DNA of 64,000 nt from Burkholderia thailandensis E264 (GCF_000012365.1 NC_007650.1:372001-436000), one strand, 5' to 3'; positions 35,384 to 45,352 are shown, counted from the first letter of the stretch. Notes: generated from the sequence alone by a model not told the origin. Translations and numbers: made by a program.

Positions 35384-36447
35384 GGCTGCCGCCCGCGGGA
35401 TGCGCGGCTTCCGGGCGCGGTGCTCGTCGGCTGCGACGCGCCGGTCGCACGGGCGTCGGCGCCGGGCGCGCCGTGCTCGCCCACACCGGTCGCCGACGGC
35501 GGATGCCCGAAGCGGCGTGCATAGGCCTTCGCGAAGTGCCCGAAGCTGTGCACCCCGTGCTCGATCAGCACGTCCGCGACGCCGCGCCCGGGCGCGTTCA
35601 GCAACGCGTCGTGGACCGCGGACAATCGCCGCTCGCGCACGTAGGCGGCGGGCGATGTCTGCAGGAATCGCGCGAAGCCGTTCTGCAGCGTGCGCGGCGA
35701 CACGCCGGCCGCGCGCGCGAGCGTCACGAGCGGCAGCGGCTCGCCGAGGTGCGCATCGACATGATCGCGCGCGCGGCGCACGTGCACGGGCAGCGGGCGG
35801 CGAACGCCGCGTGCGAGCGCGTCGCTGTACGAATGCGGCAACCGGGTCAGCAGCATCGTCATCAGCCATTGGGTGAGATCGGGCCCGAGCATCGATCGCG
35901 CGGCGGCCGTATCGGGCGGCGCGCACCAGCGGCACAGTTGACCGAGCATGTCGCGCACGACGCCCGCGCCGCGGTGCGCGGCGTCGACCGACAGCGCGAA
36001 CAGCAGCGGCGCGCGCGGCGTTGCCTGAAGCAGGTCGGCGAGCTTGAGCTCCAGCGCCGCGCGATCGAGCCGCAGAAGCAGGCTGCGGCAATCGCGGCTC
36101 GTCTCGATGCGGCTCGCCCGCGCGGGCGACGAGACGCTCAACCCGCCGCGCGCGACGGCCGCGCGTTCGCGGCCCGTGCGCAGCTCGCAGCGCCCGGCGA
36201 GCGTGAGCCGGAACAGGAACGGGGCGGCGTCGCCGTCGATGTCGATGCGCGCCGCATCGCCGTAGCTGAGCTCGAGCAGGCCGCCGCGATCGAGCGCGAT
36301 GTCGAACAGCTCCGCGCGCGGCAGATCGGGCGAGGCCACTTCCATTCGATGCGGCCCGAGCAGCCGCGACACTTCGCGCTCGATGTCTTCGCGCGCGTGC
36401 AATGCGCGAAGACGGTTACCGTTGCTGCGGGGGAGCGCGATGTTCAT
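35380..36447 (-). CDS. AraC-family transcriptional regulator
   Basis: A 355-residue AraC regulator beginning MNIALPRSNGNRLRAL, with an N-terminal AraC-binding-like domain of about 220 residues and a C-terminal double helix-turn-helix (PLPLVTLARAAGVSPRTLQNGFARFLQTSP, then VADVLIEHGVHSFGHFAKAYARRFGHPPS). The last 25 residues are low complexity. It is divergent from the opine-type dehydrogenase operon across 185 bp and followed by the overlapping LysR gene, making it the leading candidate regulator of that operon. Confidence 0.85.
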   Translation of the reverse strand: MNIALPRSNGNRLRALHAREDIEREVSRLLGPHRMEVASPDLPRAELFDIALDRGGLLELSYGDAARIDIDGDAAPFLFRLTLAGRCELRTGRERAAVARGGLSVSSPARASRIETSRDCRSLLLRLDRAALELKLADLLQATPRAPLLFALSVDAAHRGAGVVRDMLGQLCRWCAPPDTAAARSMLGPDLTQWLMTMLLTRLPHSYSDALARGVRRPLPVHVRRARDHVDAHLGEPLPLVTLARAAGVSPRTLQNGFARFLQTSPAAYVRERRLSAVHDALLNAPGRGVADVLIEHGVHSFGHFAKAYARRFGHPPSATGVGEHGAPGADARATGASQPTSTAPGSRASRGRQP

Positions 36448-36632
36448 GGCGAGCCTCGTGACGAAGAATGTCGAGCGGGAGACGATGATCGGCGGGCCGA
36501 TCCGCCGTGGCAACCGGCGCGGCGCCGGGCGCCGCACTTGCCTGCCGGAATCGTATTGCCGTTGCGCACATCGAAGCGACGGCGTGTGGCGTTACGCGTA
36601 ACTTCGGCTGCATTGCACATCCGGAGGTGGAC

Positions 36633-37739
36633 ATGAAGGTATGCGTGCTGGGCGGCGGTCACGGTTGCCATGCGGCGGCGATCGATCTGCTCGAAAAGGG
36701 CCACGACGTGACATGGTGGCGCCGCGATTCGGAGGCGGCCGCGAGGCTGCGCGCGCTCGGCGCGCTGAACGCGAGGGATTGGCGCGGCGCGCGCACGATC
36801 CCGATCGGCGCCGCGCGCGGCGCGATTCGCGTCGTCGACGAACTCGCCGATGCGATGCGCGACGCGCGCCTGATCGTGATCGCGCTGCCCGCGACGACGC
36901 ACGACGCGCTGTCCGCGCGGATCGCGCCGCTGCTCGCCGATGGCCAGGTCGTCTATCTGCCGCCCGGCACGTTCGGCAGCTACGTGTTCGCGCAGGCGCT
37001 CGCGTCGGCGGGCAATCGCAGCCGCGTCGCGTTCGCGGAAACGGGCACGCTTCCTTATCTCGTGCGCAAGCATGGCGAGCGCGACGTCGTGATCAGCGCC
37101 TACGCGACGCGCCTGCCGACGGGCGTGTTCCCGGCGAGCGCGGCCGGCTGGGCGCTCGACGTGCTGAAGGCCGGCTATCCGTCGATCGAGCCCGTCGAGG
37201 ACGCGCTGTCGGCCGCGTTGATGAACGCCGGGCCGGTGATTCATCCGCCGCTCATCATGATGAACGCCGGGCCGCTCGAACACTTCGATGCGTGGGACAT
37301 CCACAACGAAGGCACGCAGCCGTCGATCCGGCGCGTGACGAGCGCGCTCGACGCCGAGCGGATCGCGGTGCGCGAGGCGCTTGGCTACCGCGCGCCGCAC
37401 TTTCCGCTCGCGGACCACTACGCGGCCGACGGCGACGAATGGATGTACGGCCGCGGCGCGCACGGCAAGCTGACGGACAGCGGCGACTGGCGGGAGGCGA
37501 TCGATCTGAGGGCGCATCGCTACATGCTCGAGGACACGCGGCTCGGCCTGTCGCTCATCGTGTCGTGCGGGCGCTGGGCCCGCGTGCCGACGCCAGTCGC
37601 GCAGGGCCTTCTGAGCATCGCGAGCGTGGTGGCGCAACGCGACCTGTATCGCGAGGGCCGCACGCTCGAGCGACTCGGGCTCGCGGATGCGACGCGCGAC
37701 GCGCTTGCCGCGCGGCTGCGCGACGGGTGGCCGGCATGA
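36633..37739 (+). CDS. NAD/NADP octopine/opine-type dehydrogenase
   Basis: A 368-residue protein with an N-terminal Rossmann fold (MKVCVLGGGHGCHAAAIDL, with the GGGHG variant of the glycine-rich loop) and the C-terminal octopine_DH domain (PVIHPPLIMMNAGPLEHF, then FPLADHYAADGDEWMYG). The pattern NAGPVIHPP is typical of opine dehydrogenases and of 2-hydroxy-acid relatives. ATG 36633 has CCGGAGGTGG just upstream. Opine dehydrogenases join an amino acid to an alpha-keto acid or reverse this; here the reverse, catabolic direction or metallophore synthesis are both possible. It overlaps the next gene as ATGA. Confidence 0.82.
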   Translation: MKVCVLGGGHGCHAAAIDLLEKGHDVTWWRRDSEAAARLRALGALNARDWRGARTIPIGAARGAIRVVDELADAMRDARLIVIALPATTHDALSARIAPLLADGQVVYLPPGTFGSYVFAQALASAGNRSRVAFAETGTLPYLVRKHGERDVVISAYATRLPTGVFPASAAGWALDVLKAGYPSIEPVEDALSAALMNAGPVIHPPLIMMNAGPLEHFDAWDIHNEGTQPSIRRVTSALDAERIAVREALGYRAPHFPLADHYAADGDEWMYGRGAHGKLTDSGDWREAIDLRAHRYMLEDTRLGLSLIVSCGRWARVPTPVAQGLLSIASVVAQRDLYREGRTLERLGLADATRDALAARLRDGWPA

Positions 37740-38743
37740 ACGCCGCTGACGTGTCGCGCGCGCACGTGCTGGGCGCCGGGCGCATGGGGCAGGGCATCGC
37801 GCTGGCGTTCGCGTTCGCCGGCCTGCATGTGACGCTGATCGATTTCAAGGCGCGCGACGCGGCGGCGCGGGTGGCGTTCGATGCTGCCGCGCGCGCCGCC
37901 ATCGGCCGCCAACTGGACGCGTTGAGCGTGCTGTGCGAGGTCGCGCCGCAGCAGGCGGCACAGGTGCTCGCGCGCATCGACATCGTCGATCGCGCTGCCG
38001 CGAGCGCGGCGCTCGCGGCTTGCGACGTGCTGTTCGAAGCGGCGCCGGAAGTGCTCGACGCGAAGTCCGCCGCCCTGCAATGGGCCGAGGCGTATCTGCG
38101 CACGGACGCGGTGATCGCCTCGACGACGTCGACATTTCTCGTCACCGACCTGCAGCGATGCGTCGCGCATCCGGCGCGCCTCTTGAACGCGCACTGGCTG
38201 AATCCGGCGCATCTGATGCCGCTCGTCGAGATCAGCCGCAGCGACGCCACCGATCCCGCAGCCGTCGCGTTGCTGAGCGCGCTGCTCGAGAGGATCGGCA
38301 AGCGGCCGGTCGTCTGCGGGCCGTCGCCCGGCTACATCGTGCCGCGCATCCAGGCGCTGGCGATGAACGAGGCGGCACGGATGGTCGAAGAGGGCGTCGC
38401 GAGCGCCGATGCGATCGATCAGGCGATCCGGACCGGCTTCGGCCTGCGTTTCGCGGTGCTGGGGCTGCTCGAGTTCATCGATTGGGGCGGTTGCGACACC
38501 CTCTATTACGCGTCGCATTACCTCGCGCGCGAGATCGGCCCGCGCTTCGCGCCGGCCGCCGTCGTGAGCCGCCACATGGAGACCGGGCGCGACGGCATCC
38601 GGTCGGGCGCGGGCTTCTACGATTACGCGGGGCGCGACGTGCCCGCCTATGTCCGGCGGCGCTTGAGCGAGTTCGGTGCGCTGCTCGTGCATCTCGGGCT
38701 CGTACCGGTGCTCGACGGCGCGCGCGGTGAGCGGCGCGAGTGA
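37736..38743 (+). CDS. 3-hydroxyacyl-CoA dehydrogenase family protein
   Basis: A 335-residue protein starting at ATG 37736 inside the ATGA overlap with the opine-type dehydrogenase. It has GAGRMGQGIALAFAFAGLHVTLID (NAD-binding), a catalytic His in NAHWLNPAHLMPLVEI, Asn in MNEAARMVEEG, and a C-terminal helical domain with GAGFYDYAGRD, the standard 3HCDH layout. Members of this size include 3-hydroxybutyryl-CoA and L-carnitine dehydrogenases, so the substrate may be a beta-hydroxy acid rather than a CoA ester. Coupled translation with the opine-type dehydrogenase indicates joint function. Confidence 0.85.
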   Translation: MNAADVSRAHVLGAGRMGQGIALAFAFAGLHVTLIDFKARDAAARVAFDAAARAAIGRQLDALSVLCEVAPQQAAQVLARIDIVDRAAASAALAACDVLFEAAPEVLDAKSAALQWAEAYLRTDAVIASTTSTFLVTDLQRCVAHPARLLNAHWLNPAHLMPLVEISRSDATDPAAVALLSALLERIGKRPVVCGPSPGYIVPRIQALAMNEAARMVEEGVASADAIDQAIRTGFGLRFAVLGLLEFIDWGGCDTLYYASHYLAREIGPRFAPAAVVSRHMETGRDGIRSGAGFYDYAGRDVPAYVRRRLSEFGALLVHLGLVPVLDGARGERRE

Positions 38744-38886
38744 CGAACGCATGAACGGCGGGCGCGCGCAGGACGAAGGCGCGGACGTCGATGGCGCGAG
38801 CGCCGCACGCCCGTGCCGCGCGCACGGACGCGCGCGCCGCCGCGCGTCGGCCAGACGCGGCGTGCCGAGCGGGTGCGGGTGGGCCG

Positions 38887-40227
38887 TCATGCGGCTTCCG
38901 GCTTCGCGTCGGCGGCGCGGCGCGGCACGTGGCGCGTCTCGCGGATGAAAGCGAGCGTGACGAGCGTGACGGCGCCCATCGCGACGAGCAGCAGCAACAC
39001 CGGCCACGCGGCGTGATAGCGGGCGAGCAGCGCGGTCGCGATGACGGGCGACAGCCCGCCCGCGAAGATCGAAGCGACTTCGTGGCCGAGCGCGACGCCC
39101 GAATAGCGGACTTCGGTGCTGAACAGCTCACCGACGAGCGCGGGCAGCGTGCCGATCATCGCGCCGTGGCTGAGCGCCGCGCCGAGCGTGAGCGCGAGAC
39201 AGACGAGGAGCGGCTCGCGCGTGTCGATCAGCCAGAAGAACGGAAACGCGGCCGCGACGAGGCTCGCCGCGCCGATCAGATAGACGGGCTTGCGGCCGAT
39301 GCGATCGGACAGATGGCCCCAGCCGAGCATCGCGGCCATTTCGACGACCATCGCGCACATCACGCCTATCAGCATCACCCGGTTCGGCACGCCGATGCGC
39401 CTGCCATAGACGAGCGAGAACGCGAGGAACACGTATGCGCCGCCGTTTTCGGCGATACGCAGCCCCATCGCGAGCAGCACTTCCTTCGGATGGCGCCGGA
39501 GCACTTCGACGATCGGCATGTGCGGCGCCGCGCGCCGTTCGCTCGCGCGCTCGAAGTCCTTCGTCTCCGGCAGGCTGCGGCGCACCTGGAGGCCGAACGC
39601 GAAGATCGCGACGCTCGCGATGAACGGCACGCGCCAGCCCCAGCGCACGAACGCGTCGTGCGGCAGCGTCTGCGCGGCGAGAAACGCGGCGCACGACAGC
39701 ACGAATCCCGCGCCCACGCCCAGTTGGCTCCAGGCCGCGTAATAGCCTCGGCGATCGGCCGGCGCGTTTTCGCTGATCATCAGCACGCCGCCGCCCCATT
39801 CGCCGCCGGACGCGATGCCTTGCAGCAGCCGCAGCGCGACGAGTGCGGCGGGCGACCAGAAGCCCGCCTGCGCATAGGTGGGCAGCAGGCCGATCGCGAA
39901 CGTCGACGCGCCCATCAGCATCAGCGTCCAGACGAGCGAGGTCTTGCGGCCGCGGCGGTCTCCGAGGTGCGCGAACACGACGCCGCCGAACGGCCGGGCG
40001 ACGAAGCCGAGCGCGAACGCCGCGAATGCGGCGAGCGTCGCGACGAGCGGCGGCGCATCCGGCGGAAAGAACAGCTCGCCGAACACGAGCGCGGCGGCGG
40101 TGCCGTAGACGAAGAAGTCGTACCACTCCATCGCGTTGCCCGTCACGGACGCGACGACGATCTTTCTGAAACTGGCGCGCGTGCGCAACGGCGCGTTCGC
40201 CGCGCGCGAATTGTCGGTGAACGGCAT
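38887..40227 (-). CDS. MHS-type MFS transporter (proline/betaine/citrate symporter-like)
   Basis: A 446-residue transporter of the metabolite:H+ symporter branch, typified by VTGNAMEWYDFFVYGTAAAL in the first helix, the loop FGGVVFAHLGDRRGRK and GIASGGEWGGGVLMISENAP. Twelve membrane segments are expected. Relatives carry proline, betaine, alpha-ketoglutarate or shikimate. The start ATG 40227 lies after AGTCGTC without a strong ribosome-binding site. It is convergent with the opine-type dehydrogenase operon, whose substrate it may import. The last residues (RRAADAKPEAA) are hydrophilic. Confidence 0.85.
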   Translation of the reverse strand: MPFTDNSRAANAPLRTRASFRKIVVASVTGNAMEWYDFFVYGTAAALVFGELFFPPDAPPLVATLAAFAAFALGFVARPFGGVVFAHLGDRRGRKTSLVWTLMLMGASTFAIGLLPTYAQAGFWSPAALVALRLLQGIASGGEWGGGVLMISENAPADRRGYYAAWSQLGVGAGFVLSCAAFLAAQTLPHDAFVRWGWRVPFIASVAIFAFGLQVRRSLPETKDFERASERRAAPHMPIVEVLRRHPKEVLLAMGLRIAENGGAYVFLAFSLVYGRRIGVPNRVMLIGVMCAMVVEMAAMLGWGHLSDRIGRKPVYLIGAASLVAAAFPFFWLIDTREPLLVCLALTLGAALSHGAMIGTLPALVGELFSTEVRYSGVALGHEVASIFAGGLSPVIATALLARYHAAWPVLLLLVAMGAVTLVTLAFIRETRHVPRRAADAKPEAA

Positions 40228-40699
40228 GACGACTCCGATTGGGGGAAGGGCGATGCGGCGCCGTCTGAATGCGGCGCTCGGCGCGATCAAGTGTTGATGT
40301 GCGCCACGGGCAGGTCAAATCCACCGAAATTGGGCGGCCCCATAACCGGTGTCGATATAACGGCGGCGTGACGTGGGGGCGGCCGGTGTCGGGCAGGCCG
40401 AGGATCATGTCGCGGCCGCCGGCTGCCGAGCCTTGCAGGAATGCCCGCGCGGGCGCGTTTCGCGGCGCACGCCATCGGGCGTTCCTGATCGGGCGTTCCT
40501 GTTTTCCCGGCTGCGCGCTCGACGCAGCCGCGGGAACGCCGCCGCGCGACGGCAACGAAGCCGGCGGCAACGGCGCGAGCCATGGATCGCCAGCGCCGCG
40601 TCGGCGACCGGGCGCCGTGTTGAGGATCGCATTCGACGCCGCCCTGCCGGGACGGACAGTCCGTCGAAACGGCCGATCGAAGAATTTTCACCAAGGGGC
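40228..40699. other. Intergenic region upstream of tRNA-Val
   Basis: About 470 bp between the transporter start and the tRNA promoter. No reading frame looks credible. The region contains the inverted, GC-rich sequence typical of this genome and probably the transporter promoter at its left end. Confidence 0.4.
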
Positions 40700-40728
40700 T
40701 TGTGCGCCCGCGCGATGCTCTCTATAAT
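40700..40728 (+). promoter_or_regulatory. Sigma70-type promoter of tRNA-Val
   Basis: A -35 box TTGTGC at 40700-40705 and a perfect TATAAT at 40723-40728 are separated by 17 bp, and the mature tRNA begins 13 bp after the -10 box. This is a near-consensus arrangement. Confidence 0.75.
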
Positions 40729-40741
40729 TCGCGCCTCACAC

Positions 40742-40818
40742 AGGCTCGTAGCTCAGTTGGTTAGAGCACCACCTTGACATGGTGGGGGTCGTTGGTTCGA
40801 ATCCAATCGAGCCTACCA
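40742..40818 (+). tRNA. tRNA-Val (anticodon GAC)
   Basis: The 77-nt sequence folds into a standard cloverleaf: acceptor AGGCTCG pairs with CGAGCCT, the D-arm GCTC...GAGC, anticodon stem CCACC/GGTGG around TTGACAT (anticodon GAC), the T-arm with GTTCGAATC, and an encoded ACCA 3' end. It is preceded by a near-consensus promoter. tRNA genes are common insertion points for mobile DNA; here the exopolysaccharide locus begins 480 bp beyond it. Confidence 0.96.
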
Positions 40819-41299
40819 ACGCACATCGGACGCGGATGAACAGCGCAGCAAAGCCCTTGCGGGCGAGCGCTTTCATCCGCGTTCTTCTTCGTCCGGCGCG
40901 CGTCGCGCGATCGCCGTTCCGGCTGGGCGGCGCGTCTTTCGGCATCCTTCGTTTCTCGTCGTTTCTTCCGCTGCGATGCGCGAGCGCAAGCGTGCGCGCG
41001 TGTCGCGTGCACCGTGTCACGTTCCGTCTTTCACGCGCGATCGATCGCACGCCGCTTCATGCGCGAGCCGTCGCGCAAGGCGCGTCACCGTTGCCGGCAA
41101 CACCGCCCCGCCGGACACTGCGTCGCGCGCGGCCCGTGCACGCAGCCGTATCCGCCGCACCCCGCGCAGCCGCCGACCCGCGCCGGCAGCGATGCGATCC
41201 GCCGCCGTCCGATCACCGGATGGCAACCGCGCGCGCACACGTCGCCCGCCCGGGCGCTCGCGCAAACGCCGCGATTCGCGTGCCGCCAGACGATCACGT
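40819..41299. other. Gap between tRNA-Val and wecB-like gene
   Basis: This 481-bp region has no credible gene. An inverted repeat ACGCGGATGA/TCATCCGCGT at 40830-40882, followed by TCTTCTTCG, may end transcription of the tRNA. The rest is ordinary GC-rich sequence. Confidence 0.45.
40830..40882. terminator. Possible tRNA terminator hairpin
   Basis: Perfect 10-bp arms ACGCGGATGA and TCATCCGCGT lie 12 bp after the tRNA and are followed by a T-rich TCTTCTTC. The loop is long (33 nt) and contains its own small repeat, so efficiency is uncertain. Confidence 0.35.
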
Positions 41300-42514
41300 T
41301 CATGCGGACCTCAGCGCACGCAGGCCGAGCGCGAGCGCGTTGCACGGCGCTTCGATCGCGGCGAGCGGGAAGCGCGCCGTGTCGCTCGCATGCGGCTTGC
41401 TCATCAGCGCATGGACGATCCGCTCGCTCGCGTGGCCGTCGCCATACGGATTCGTCGCGTGCGACATCTCATCGTATGCGTCGTCGTCGTCGAGCAGCCG
41501 GGACGCCTCGCTGACGATGCGCTCGGTGTTCGTGCCGACGAGCCTCGCGGTGCCCGCCTGGATCGCCTCCGGCCGCTCGGTCGTGTCTCGCGTGACGAGC
41601 ACCGGCTTGCCGAGCGCGGGCCCTTCTTCCTGAATGCCGCCCGAATCGGTGATGATGAAACGCGCGCGCGACATCAGGAAGACGAACGACAGATATTCCT
41701 GCGGCGCGATCAGATGGATGTTCGGCAGGCCGTCGAGCAGCGAGTGCGCGGGCTCTTGCACGTTCGGGTTCAGATGCAGCGGATAGACGAAGCGCACATC
41801 CGGATAGCGGAGCGCGAGCGTGCGCAGCGCGTCGCAGAAATGCGCGAACGGCTCGCCGAAACTCTCGCGCCGATGGCCGGTGATCAGCACGACGCGCTCG
41901 TCGCGGCCGAGAAACGGAAACCGCGCGGCGATTTCGCGCGCGAGCGGCGCGTCGGCTTCGATCATGCGCTTCACGTCGTGCAGCGCGTCGATCACCGTGT
42001 TGCCGGTCAGCACGACGCCATCCGTCGGCACGCCTTCGCTGAACAGGTTGTGCTGCGCGCGCTCGGTCGGCGCGAAGTGCCACGACGACACGGCGTCCGT
42101 CACGCGCCGGTTGAGTTCCTCGGGCCACGGCGACCAGATGTCGCCGCTGCGCAGCCCCGCTTCGACATGCCCGATCGGCAAGTAACGGTAGAACGCGGCG
42201 AGGCTCACCGCGAGCGTCGTCGTCGTGTCGCCGTGCACGAGCACGAGGTCCGGCTCGAAATCGTCGAACACGGCGCCGATCGTCTGAAGGATGCCCGTCG
42301 TCACGTCGGCGAGCGTCTGGCTTTGCCGCATCACGTTCAGATCGTATGCGGGCGCGATGCCGAACAGCGAAAGCACCTGGTCGAGCATCTGCCGATGCTG
42401 GGCGGTCACGCACACCCGCGCGTCGACATCGGCTCGCGTTTGCAGCGTGCGCACGAGCGGCGCCATCTTGATGGCCTCGGGACGAGTGCCGAACGCAAGC
42501 AGGATTTTCTTCAT
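41300..42514 (-). CDS. wecB: UDP-N-acetylglucosamine 2-epimerase (WecB-like)
   Basis: A 404-residue non-hydrolysing UDP-GlcNAc 2-epimerase starting [20 protein letters not shown]. Family motifs are [29 protein letters not shown] and [19 protein letters not shown], with conserved Asp, Glu and His residues of the active site. It interconverts UDP-GlcNAc and UDP-ManNAc in the cytoplasm. The start ATG 42514 follows GGGACCAAG; an upstream in-frame ATG would add 105 non-homologous residues and is rejected. It is divergent from the GT2 gene across a 1.27-kb gap and would supply an amino-sugar nucleotide for the polysaccharide. Confidence 0.92.
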   Translation of the reverse strand: MKKILLAFGTRPEAIKMAPLVRTLQTRADVDARVCVTAQHRQMLDQVLSLFGIAPAYDLNVMRQSQTLADVTTGILQTIGAVFDDFEPDLVLVHGDTTTTLAVSLAAFYRYLPIGHVEAGLRSGDIWSPWPEELNRRVTDAVSSWHFAPTERAQHNLFSEGVPTDGVVLTGNTVIDALHDVKRMIEADAPLAREIAARFPFLGRDERVVLITGHRRESFGEPFAHFCDALRTLALRYPDVRFVYPLHLNPNVQEPAHSLLDGLPNIHLIAPQEYLSFVFLMSRARFIITDSGGIQEEGPALGKPVLVTRDTTERPEAIQAGTARLVGTNTERIVSEASRLLDDDDAYDEMSHATNPYGDGHASERIVHALMSKPHASDTARFPLAAIEAPCNALALGLRALRSA

Positions 42515-43780
42515 CTTGGTCCCCGATTCACGGTTGTTCCGATCGATCCGGCACCGGCGCGGCGGCCGCATGCCGCAACGCACGAGTGCGTGCGCGTAGC
42601 GTGCGGGCCGCGCCGCGCGGTTCGCCGCACGATGTGCGACGGTATTGCGGCGTCCGGGCCGGCGCATGCGCGGGGATTCGCGGCGCGAATCGCGCGGCGG
42701 CAGGCCGGGGCCGTCGCAGTAGGCGGTCACGTCATGAATCGCTCCTCGTGATGTCGTGAATCGGCGGCGCGCGTCGCGCACGTCCGTGCGCGTCGTATCC
42801 GGCGCGCTGCTTCGAACACTGCCGAGCAATATTCAAACCAGCGTCGTCGCAGCTTCGCCGCGCCCGGCTGGGCGCCGCGCCGGCACGCCGGAACGTCTCG
42901 CCGCTGTTACGGCGGCCAATGGCGTTTCACGTCATCGCGCGCGTGCGTCGCGCGGCGCGCACGCACGGTGGGCGAATGCCGTTCTCGCGCGCGATGCGGC
43001 CGCCGCCAGGATGCCGGCCCGCGGAGCCTTCGGCTTGGGTGAGCGTCGCGCGCGCACGAGGGCCGGCCGTGTGCGCGACGTCCTTGGCGCGGCGATTGCC
43101 GTCAGGGATTTCCCGGTCCCGGCCGCCCAAGAGCGGGCCACGGCCGCCGCCGTCGCGAAACGTATCGAATCTGAAACGCGCCCGTTAGGCGGCCTGCTTT
43201 CGGCCGGTCGCGGCCGCGCGAAGCGCGTGCCGGACGCCCGTAAAAGCAGACTTTTTGCGGCGGCGACGCGCGATGCTGCGCGAACATCGCGGCCGCGATC
43301 CCGCCTGCCCGCCTGCCCGCACGCGGCCGCGATCACGCGAGTCGTGCGGGCCGCGCGGCCGTGCAGGCCGTTGCGCGCGGTACGCATCCGCTTTTCGGCG
43401 AGCGCCGCGCGGTGCCGTGCGATGGCATTCCCGATGGTGATTCGCCGATGAATCAAAACGCCGCGTGCGTGCCGGCGACGGCAATCCGCGTTCGCCGCGA
43501 AACCCCTGTCGCGCGGTCTTTTCCGAACGATGGCTCGTCCCTTGCTTTGAACCATGCAGATCCGTTCCGACGCGATACGACATCAGCACACCAAAGGAAC
43601 GGCCGATGTGACGAAACCGGAAACCGGCGGTGCGGCGCGCGCTTGGCGGCGTGGCGCGACAGGTGGCGAGGCGCGACGGGCGATGAACGATACGCGCGCG
43701 CCACGCGGCGCCGGCTTTCTTTTGCAAGTCCGTGCGGGGGCAAACGCAGCCGCCGCCGACGCGGGCACGGGGACTCGAGC
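42515..43780. promoter_or_regulatory. Long non-coding divergent region between wecB-like gene and GT2 gene
   Basis: This 1266-bp space is far longer than any other gap in the window and I find no credible gene in either strand. It presumably contains promoters for both wecB and the polysaccharide operon and a long leader. The sequence is GC-rich and rich in CGCG steps, with no recognisable riboswitch; regulation at the RNA level cannot be excluded. Confidence 0.45.
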
Positions 43781-45349
43781 ATGAAGAACGGGCGGGCGAT
43801 GTCGTTGTGCGTGCAATGCGTGCTGTTGCTGATCGTGTTCGCCTGTTCGCTGATCGTGCGCGACACGGCGATGCGGTCGGCGTCCGCGTCGCTCGCGACG
43901 GTGCCGCTCGTGAGTGACGGGCGGACAACCGCACGGGTTCGCGTGGTCGCGGAGCCGAGCAGGCCGTATGCGGAGGCGGTTGCGTTCGCGGAACCCGCAT
44001 CGTTGGATGCCGAACGGTCTTTCGCGGCGGCGAGTCCGCCCGCCGTCGACGCGGTGCCGGTGTCCGGCGGACGGATCGCCGCCGGCCTGTGCGCGGCTTA
44101 CCTGTGGATATTCGCGCTGCTGACCTGCGTCTACGCGTCGCGCAATTACGTCTTCAGTCTCGATCGACTGTTCAAGCCGCAGCACGCGCCGTATCGCGCG
44201 ATCATGAACGCGGACTGGCCGGAGATCACGGTGTTCGTCGCCGCACACAACGAGGAGGCGGTCGTCGCCGATTGCCTGACGGCGCTCCTCGCGACCACCT
44301 ATCCGCGCGATCGCCTGACGATCGTCCCGGTCAACGACCGCTCGACCGACAACACGCGCGCGCTGATCGACGCCGTGCAGGTGCGCGCGCCGGAGCTCAT
44401 CAGGCCGTTTCACCGCGAGAGCGGCAAGCCCGGCAAGGCGGCGGCGCTGAAGGACGCGCTGCGCGAGATTCGCGGCGACATCATGATCGTGTTCGACGCC
44501 GATTACCTGCCGCGCCCGGGCCTGCTCAAGGAACTGGTCGCGCCGTTCTTCGATCCGGAAGTGGGCGCGGTGATGGGCCGCGTGGTGCCGCAGAACGCCG
44601 ATCGCAACCTGCTCGCGCGCCTGCTCGATCTCGAGCGCGCGGGCGGCTATCAGGTGAACCAGCAGGCGCGCAACAACCTTGGCCTCGTGCCGCAGTACGG
44701 CGGCACGGTGGGCGGCATCCGCAAGAGCGCGCTCGACGCGGTGGGCGGCTGGCGCGACGACACGCTCGCCGAAGACACCGACATGACGTACCGGCTGCTG
44801 CTGAGCAACTGGCGCACCGTCTACCTGAACCATGCGGAGTGCTACGAGGAAGTGCCGGAGCGGTGGCCCGTGCGTGCGCGCCAGCTCACGCGCTGGGCGA
44901 AGGGGCACAACCAGACGCTGTTCCGCTACCTGATTCCGCTGCTGCGCAGCCCGGTGACGTCGCGCCGCTGCCGGCTCGACGGCGTGCTGCTGCTCGGGGT
45001 GTTCGTGATGCCCGCGCTGCTCGCGCTCGCGTGGGGCATCGCGCTCGTGCTGTATCTGACGAACGGCATCGATTCGCTCGCGCTCGGCCTGCTCGTGTCC
45101 GTGTTCGCGCTGTTCGCGTTCAGCACGTTCGGCAACTTCGGCGTGTTTTTCGAGATCGTCGTCGCCGCGCGGCTCGACGGTCGCGCGACGCGGCTGCGGC
45201 TCGTGCCGGTGAACGTCGTCGGATTCTGCGTGACGATCGCGGCCGTCGTCGCCGCGTTGTGGGGGCTCGCGCTCGACGTGCTGCTGCGTCGCGAGCTGCG
45301 TTGGGACAAGACCGAGCGCTTTCGCCGGCCGGTGAATTCGGGACGCTGA
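43781..45349 (+). CDS. Processive family-2 glycosyltransferase (polysaccharide synthase)
   Basis: A 522-residue inner-membrane synthase. Membrane helices near residues 8-26 and 99-119 precede a GT2 domain with PVNDRSTDNT (Asp 186), FDADYLPRPG (Asp 239 and Asp 241 of the DxD), AEDTDMTYRLL (acid-base Asp 332) and QLTRWAKGH, the Q-x-x-R-W motif (368-372) of processive enzymes such as PgaC, NodC, hyaluronan and cellulose synthases. Several helices follow (about 402-500). It would both polymerise an N-acetylhexosamine and translocate the chain. The next gene starts 3 bp after its stop. The start at 43781 is the last ATG before the first helix. Confidence 0.9.
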   Translation: MKNGRAMSLCVQCVLLLIVFACSLIVRDTAMRSASASLATVPLVSDGRTTARVRVVAEPSRPYAEAVAFAEPASLDAERSFAAASPPAVDAVPVSGGRIAAGLCAAYLWIFALLTCVYASRNYVFSLDRLFKPQHAPYRAIMNADWPEITVFVAAHNEEAVVADCLTALLATTYPRDRLTIVPVNDRSTDNTRALIDAVQVRAPELIRPFHRESGKPGKAAALKDALREIRGDIMIVFDADYLPRPGLLKELVAPFFDPEVGAVMGRVVPQNADRNLLARLLDLERAGGYQVNQQARNNLGLVPQYGGTVGGIRKSALDAVGGWRDDTLAEDTDMTYRLLLSNWRTVYLNHAECYEEVPERWPVRARQLTRWAKGHNQTLFRYLIPLLRSPVTSRRCRLDGVLLLGVFVMPALLALAWGIALVLYLTNGIDSLALGLLVSVFALFAFSTFGNFGVFFEIVVAARLDGRATRLRLVPVNVVGFCVTIAAVVAALWGLALDVLLRRELRWDKTERFRRPVNSGR

Positions 45350-45352
45350 GCG

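Noticed and set aside
42756..43451. Plus-strand open frame in the long gap before the GT2 gene
   Set aside because: Random Arg/Ala-rich translation without ribosome-binding site; GC-rich non-coding sequence often stays open.
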